Source of the DNA: Gigaspora rosea | Taxonomy: Eukaryota > Glomeromycota > Glomeromycetes > Diversisporales > Gigasporaceae | DNA: 64,000 nt | Assembly (NCBI GenBank): GCA_003550325.1 | Contig: QKWP01000104.1 | Coordinates: 119,174 to 183,173 of the forward strand | Reading direction: 5' to 3' | In this document: in pieces, positions 58,539 through 64,000 of the stretch | Layout of the letters: each line of letters opens with the position of its first letter | Position numbering within the stretch: the stretch's first letter is position 1 | The notes under the pieces: generated by a model | Databases searched by the model: none | Told to the model about the DNA's origin: nothing | The model's input: the letters and a program-made list of their open reading frames with translations, nothing else | Program-made: the position numbers and the translations under genes

Positions 58539-58866
58539 ATTTGTAACTGTGGTTACTGTAACCCATCCCAACAAGCCAATCAAATTCTAAGATTAGATGT
58601 AATATTTCACAATTGAAAAAGTCAAAACAAACGTTCGTTTTGCCAAAAATTGCTTCTAAATCAAAATTTCGCATATGAAACTACCTTTTGGTTTCTAACA
58701 AAAAATATTCTTTGCTAAATTTTAATGTTACTATAGCCCTCTCTAACCCAAAGTCTTATACTATACCTCACTCTAACTTTAACCTTAATTGTACAGTTTT
58801 ATTTTTATAGAAAATTTGGTATGATAGTTACATTATATCTGATCTTAGTATTTACAGTTATAAATT
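58539..58866 (-). mobile_element. Possible MITE
   Basis: AATTTGTAACTGTGGTTACT and the inverse AGTATTTACAGTTATAAATT are imperfect inverted ends. The core (ACAAACGTTCG, CTCTCTAACCCAAAG) resembles the core of the MITEs at 45.6 and 47.9 kb inverted. No clear target duplication. Confidence 0.4.
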
Positions 58867-59134
58867 TATTCTGTAATCTACAGTTAGCATGATAGACGTT
58901 CTAGTTAATGCATAAAAGTTACACAAGATTTTGCATATCAAAATCATAGGGACAGGAGGTATATCATATAACTGCACATAAAAAAAATCAGCTGTTCTTT
59001 ACAAAACTTTGCCAGATCGTTTGTTAGGTACATTGCAAGAGAATAGCGGTGACCCATCATTAAGTTCATTGGATTTAAAGGACTTTTATTAGAGGTAGAT
59101 TTTATATTGGGTAATAATAGGTAGTAAAGTACAT

Positions 59135-59371
59135 TGAACGTTTTGTGAATATCTTGGACATTTTTTCAAATTAAAATTACTTAAAATTTTATTAAGATTA
59201 TCTATTTTAATTTTTTTAAAAATAAATTCAGCACCTAAAAAAATATATAATTTTATATTTATTAAATTAATTCATTAATTATTTAAGCCTTGGACATAGG
59301 CTTGGACAGTTTTGACAATCTTGAACGTTAGACAAAAAACATAGTATTGGACATGCCAATGACAACACTAA
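59135..59371 (-). mobile_element. hAT-type MITE, degraded copy
   Basis: Same sequence as 61872-62123 in opposite orientation (for example CTTGGACATTTTTTCAAATT and GGCACCTAAAAAAATATATA-like block). The right end AATGACAACACTA is altered and the left end is decayed. Confidence 0.65.
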
Positions 59372-59624
59372 TAATTGGAGCATGGAGAACATTCGATTTG
59401 ATTGGTTAAAAAATGTAAACAAACATACATAGATCATTATATAAATCTAAATATAGCTGCGTTACTATTACCGAGTTGGTAACTTCATTAGTGTAATTGC
59501 TAAAGATTTTGCAGAGTCTTGAGGCTTTTGTCGCCTTAGTGCCACTCTTGGAAATTTGGACTTTCATCATTAAAAATTTTAAGTTTAGTTGTGTTTAGAA
59601 TCTTCGCTGTTTTAATTAAAACTG

Positions 59625-60325
59625 TGCATACAGTAGTAGTTAAAACTAGACATAGCACGATAGTTAAGGCTTGACATAGTATAGCAGTTAGGGCTAGGCA
59701 TAGTACTGTAGTTAAGAACTGACATAGTATGTAGTTTGAATTAGACATACTGTAGCATAATAATTAAAACTAGACGTAGTATGGGTAATTAGAACTGGAC
59801 ATAGTAGTTAGATTCTAAATGGATATAACAAGATATTAGAGCTGGATGTAGCACAGTAGTTAGATTCAAGACATTAGAACTAGACATCAGGATATTAGAA
59901 TTGGATATAGTATGGCACGATAGTTAAAATTGTAATATTATAACTAGATATAGCGCAATAATTAGATTCGGGAAGGTAGTTAGATTTAGAACGTTAGAAT
60001 TAGAAGTAGTAAAGTATTAGATTCGGGATATTAAAACTAATATAGTATGGTAGTTAGATTTGGATATTAGAATTGTATGTAGTATAATAGTTAGATTTTG
60101 GGATGTGGTATAGTAGTAGCATGATAGTTAGTTGGCACATTAGAACTGAATGTAGCGCAATAATTAGATTCGGGATATTAGAAGCATAGTAGTTAGATTT
60201 GGGACGTTAGAATTGGAAATAGTTCAGGATATTATAGCTAATATAGTATAGTGGTTAGATTTGGTGTTAGAATTGTATATCATAATAGTTAAATTTTGGA
60301 TACACTACGGTAGTAGATTCTAGTT
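59625..60325. repeat. Degenerate minisatellite of ~30-40-bp units
   Basis: About 20 diverged units of the type AGTTAGATTCGGGATATTAG followed by AACTAGATATAGTAT(GG). Confidence 0.85.
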
Positions 60326-60690
60326 AGTAGTAGCGATTATTTGTATATTTTTTTTTTGAATAAAAATTGGATTTTCTATATTTTGTTTTTTAAAAAAAAA
60401 TTTTTTTAATAAAGTACAAATAAAAAAAAACAATTATGTTTGAAATCGTTGTGCGTAAAAATTCACAACAAATTTGAAATAATTACTATGATATCTAAAA
60501 TTAACCATCTAATTCTAATTCTAGCTCTAATATACTATTCTATCTAACCCAACACTAATCCTAAAACTATAACTACATAATATATAATATAATTATAGTA
60601 TGGCAATAATAACTTTCTTTACTCGATTTAATAATTTAAATACCAATATGCAAATAAGTAATAAATTTGTTTAATTATAAATAAATCGAA
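60326..60690. other. AT-rich spacer
   Basis: No gene seen. Confidence 0.4.
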
Positions 60691-60934
60691 TATGGGATCT
60701 TTGCTAGGAAAATCACTTCGAGATTTTCTGATCAGAAAAGCTTAGACCATAATGCCAGTTCTTATACATATATAAAACTCTTTTTTACTTTACTAATACG
60801 GTAGTTTTATTTAATAAACTATCAAATAAATAAAGTAAAAGGTGATTTACTATGAATAAGAATGGTCTAAGCTTTCCGAATTAGCTTGATTGGAAAACTC
60901 TGAAAGGTGATTTTCCTAGCAAAGATCCCGTATA
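60691..60934. mobile_element. MITE with perfect 23-bp inverted ends
   Basis: GGGATCTTTGCTAGGAAAAT (60694 on) and its complement ending at 60929 are perfect for 23 bp. Inner blocks AAAAGCTTAGACCAT are also inverted. TAT-rich flanks suggest a TA-type target, not certain. Confidence 0.8.
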
Positions 60935-61408
60935 TTACTTACCATCAGGATTTCACAATCTATGGGTTGACTAGGTTGACTTACTGAAGTACAATTTAAA
61001 ATCCAATTGGTCAGCCCAGTCAACCTGCCCGAATTTTTAAGATCATCCTAGGGTGGCGGATAGAGTCTCCTGTGTCGTGACCCAAAGACCAAGACACTAA
61101 ATTCTTTGCTATCACTCAGGCCGAGCCAGATGAGGAACCCCCTACTATACAAGAGAAATTGTATGGATTAAAAATCGGTCCAGTGGCAGCATGAAGTTCG
61201 GTTCCTCCACAGGTAAATTCATCTAAAACAGTCTTGTCTACCAGTTTTTTTTTCAGCAATTCAATCGGTTCGTATCACTAATATTGTACGTTGAAATAGG
61301 TAAGAAATAAATATTGTTACTTGTATTTACTATATTGGCTGATTCAGATATTTTTACAATTAATAACATTACAATTTTTTAAAATAAAAATAAATGCTAT
61401 TATCTGGT
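60935..61408. other. Unassigned sequence
   Basis: A more GC-rich patch at 60960-61210 (CCTAGGGTGGCGG, GGAACCCCCTACTATAC) has no frame or tRNA fold I can support. Confidence 0.35.
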
Positions 61409-61650
61409 TTAGGAAGTTTTGAAAGATTCAAAGATCGATTGGTATAAATACTTTAGCAGTTGGTCGATTTTGAGGTTCGGCGTCTAAGCATCTATTCATC
61501 AGATTCAAAAGTAATAAGGAATTTTGCATCTAATTTTAGGTCTGAGACCTTTACAAATCTTTAATGCAAGGCCGAAATCATGTGGAATATCGTGATATGG
61601 AGGATATCCAGTAAAACTTCAGACATAATTACTCCGAAAGCACAGGTAGT
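61409..61650 (-). pseudogene. Protein kinase C-lobe exon remnant
   Basis: On the minus strand an exon begins after a TTATTTAG acceptor at 61650 and reads CAFGVIMSEVL, then after a one-base loss GYPPYHDIPHDFGLALKICK and GLRPKIRCKIP. A frame loss then precedes the subdomain XI-like remnant (Arg-Pro region). This is subdomains IX-XI of the same kinase family as at 18.7 kb. The breaks make it non-functional. Confidence 0.7.
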
Positions 61651-61871
61651 CTAAATAATAGAAAATTAATTAATTCTTGTAATAAACCGTCTTCAATTGT
61701 TAAAAGCATCTAGCATGTTAAATAGCACGTTAATGTGCTAGAGTAACACATTAACGTGTCATCTATTAAATCTAAATGTATAGATGAAACGGAATCTAAG
61801 TGGATTCAGAATTATTATATAAATCAGCATTTTGAGGTTGATTTTATTATAAGCACACCCATACACTAGTC

Positions 61872-62123
61872 CAGTGTTGTCACTTGGACGTGTCCATACT
61901 ATGTTTTTTGTCCAACGTCCAAGATTGTCCAAAATCGTCCAAGCCTATGTCCCATGTTTAACTAATCAATAAAGTAATTTAAAAAAATATATAATTATAT
62001 ATTTTTTTAGGTGCTGGACTTATTGGTGAAAAAATTAAAATAGATTATCTTAATAAAATTTTAAGTAATTTTAATTTGAAAAAATGTCCAAAATGTCCAA
62101 AAAATGTCCAAGTGACAATACTG
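61872..62123 (+). mobile_element. hAT-type MITE with 8-bp target duplication
   Basis: CAGTGTTGTCACTTGGAC is inverted at the right as GTCCAAGTGACAATACTG. CACTAGTC (61864-61871) and CCCTAGTC (62124-62131) flank it. CAGTG ends and an 8-bp duplication are classic hAT. A second, inverted copy lies at 59135. Confidence 0.85.
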
Positions 62124-62131
62124 CCCTAGTC

Positions 62132-63396
62132 TTAATCCACTAAATTCCGTTTCCACTTACAATATATATAAACGAATAAATTTGACTTCAATAAAGGGAG
62201 ATACAAGAAGAGAAGTTTCCTCGATTTTACTTAAAGAAAAAAAAAGGAAGTAGGTTAGTGTAGGCTAAAGAGACCTTTATTCGAGTAAATCAAAAACTTA
62301 TTTTCTAGTAACTATTAGAGTTAGATCGGTGAAATGTATACACTCACCCTTCTTACTAGTTACAATGTGAAAAGGTATGCCCGATCAAAAGCAAGGATTT
62401 GCACATTCTTGTAGTAGTAATAATAAAAAAAAAATAAACCAATTAAATTTAATTAAAGCAAAAAAATTTTTACCGATTTTCAAATACCGTAAGTATAAAA
62501 GTAACTGATCGAATCTCAACTTTTTGAAAAGCGCTATAAATAAATCTTAGTGAGGGTTTCTTGAAAAGTGTTTTACTCATGCTTTTCCACCATTTGATCC
62601 AAGTTCATTGTCTTTTAAGATTCCAAAAAGTCAGTAAAGTGTTTGCAAAGTGCTTCTGCTAATCCTTTTCTTTTTTCTGATCCGGGTCATTTTCTCTATT
62701 AAGAAAAGTTTTTAAGGTATTTGATCTATACTGATCTTTTTTAACAGAAGACGTATAAAGAGTTAAAGAACACTATAATACATTTTAAAAAAATTTTATT
62801 ATGTGAAACCATAAATTGTTAATTAATGATATGGTTTTTCATAGTAAGGGTTACTTTAAAAAATTTTTTTATGTTGTGTAACTCAGTGATCTTCAAGCCA
62901 ATCAAATCGAATGTCCGCCATGCTCCTTGACTATACACCAGAACTTCTATACAATTTACTAGTATACTATATTCTATATTCTCGTCTAACCTACCTATGA
63001 TCATTAAACTACCCAACCTATACAACCCTTTATAACTTACCTACGAATACTAAAACATCCAATTTAAACATTCTTTCTCTTTGTGTTTTCTTTCTATAAA
63101 ATTGTACAAAATAGCTCTTTGTAAATAGACATAGAAACTTTCATAGCATAAGCTTGGTCTTTGATCTGTTTTAGCTAAGGGCAGGCAATAGGCTTGTCAC
63201 AATATCATTTACTTTTTCTTATAGTCTAAGATGCAGCAATTGCTGCTCTTAGCTAAGCCTGGATCGTAGGTACAGTAGCCTAAGTCTCAGTTTAGTAAAA
63301 TTTAATATACAATATACTTTGTAAAGTATCAAACTATATTAATAATAAATAACCTGAGACAAGATCTCGCTTATAAAAAAAAAAAAAATCAAAAAG
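62132..63396. other. AT-rich spacer
   Basis: No gene supported. GGAGCATGG.GGACATTCGATTTGATTGG (62899-62930, minus) is also seen at 59377-59405 in plus orientation, so these are two copies of another small repeat. Confidence 0.4.
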
Positions 63397-63545
63397 TTTT
63401 GGAGATTTCACCATTTCAGTTTCGCCGGGTTTCGGAAGTTTCGCCAAGTTTTGGAAGTTTCACCCATTTTGGAAATTTTGGATTAATTTTGCCTTTGGGA
63501 GCATTTCGGTTTCGCCTTTCGGATTTTGGAAATGGATTTCGCCCG
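63397..63545. repeat. Tandem repeat, ~19-bp unit
   Basis: TTTCGCC(G/A)(G/A)GTTT(C/T)GGAAG units, diverging to the right. Confidence 0.8.
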
Positions 63546-63625
63546 AAACACTAATCAGTATGGTATTAGGTGTAAAATACATGTTCTAAAAAAGAGATTA
63601 TAGAATATCAGTATGGTACGACATG

Positions 63626-63753
63626 CCAGATCAGTATGGTATGGATGCAATTTTATCAACCGTACCATATTGATCTGCTAATATTAAATATATATATTAG
63701 CAGAACAGTATGGTACGCTTTGATAAAATCCACACCATACCATACGGATCTGG
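63626..63753. repeat. 128-bp foldback
   Basis: Arms of about 58 bp (CCAGATCAGTATGGTATGGA..., inverted to ...CCATACGGATCTGG) around a short AT centre near 63690. TATGGTACG motifs outside suggest earlier duplication. Confidence 0.85.
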
Positions 63754-64000
63754 TAGCTATACAATTTTTACATTTTTTTATCATTATATTTGTTTCCTTG
63801 AATAATTGATAAGCGGACCAGATATCTTTAATATAAGTTTTCACATACGATATATTTTTCAATGTGTTTATCATACTGATTTTTCTTTATTTTAGGCATT
63901 AACGTTCAATTTTGATAATATATCAAAAATAAAAGGGAATCAATTCTTGAACAATTTTCTGGTCACGTGATATTCCGACGTCAATTAGCCAATTAAAAAT

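Noticed and set aside
1..64000. CRISPR array, bacterial operons or rRNA
   Set aside because: No regularly spaced unique spacers, no ribosome binding site pattern and no rRNA-like block were seen; introns, LINE and SINEs indicate a eukaryote.

Overview
The window is strongly AT-rich eukaryotic DNA that is almost entirely repeats and decayed mobile elements. I see no protein-coding gene that is clearly intact. The mixture points to a repeat-rich fungal genome, most likely an arbuscular mycorrhizal fungus of the Rhizophagus/Glomeromycotina kind. The reasons are several decayed kinase fragments, Sel1-repeat remnants, a pogo/Tigger transposase with an acidic tail, a LINE with an RRM-like ORF1, tRNA-headed SINEs and many foldback MITEs. 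The taxon is an inference from family composition, not a database result.

Layout. 0.5-8.1 kb: a foldback DNA element with a 10-bp target duplication, split by a 6.2-kb tyrosine-recombinase (YR) retrotransposon that has split direct repeats (A1-ORFs-B1-A2-B2). The mirror arm of the host palindrome preserves the empty site, and no target duplication was made. 8.6-10.3 kb: a decayed acyltransferase-3 membrane protein gene (minus strand). 10.4-14 kb: a TA-flanked MITE and a 2.6-kb LTR retrotransposon that lacks pol and carries an antisense Sel1 fragment. 17.5-23.4 kb: two nearly identical 2.9-kb blocks separated by one N. This looks like two contig ends that were not merged rather than a real tandem duplication. 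24.3 and 28.7 kb: two paralogous 44-codon ORFs that align without gaps from start to stop. 24.6-32.6 kb: MITEs, a SINE-like unit and AT-rich spacer. 32.66-36.02 kb: a TA-flanked Tigger element with a broken transposase. 36.2-39.6 kb: a candidate Helitron-like unit around a broken transposase-like gene. 40-45.8 kb: kinase, Sel1 and C2H2 remnants and nested MITEs. 48.2-57.7 kb: a full-length 7.6-kb LINE with a perfect 10-bp target duplication, between two oppositely oriented copies of one tRNA-derived SINE. 58-64 kb: pogo- and hAT-type MITEs, minisatellites, another kinase fragment and a 128-bp foldback.

Two themes run through the window. First, elements are nested inside one another and relative insertion orders can be read directly. 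Second, most premature stops are TAG or TGA at places where Trp, Gln or Arg is expected, which fits C-to-T decay of methylated repeats. The YR element and the LINE are the least decayed. The 44-aa ORF pair, the empty-site proof for YR insertion, the MITEs that share a core but differ at their ends, and the probable false duplication at the N are the points most worth following up.
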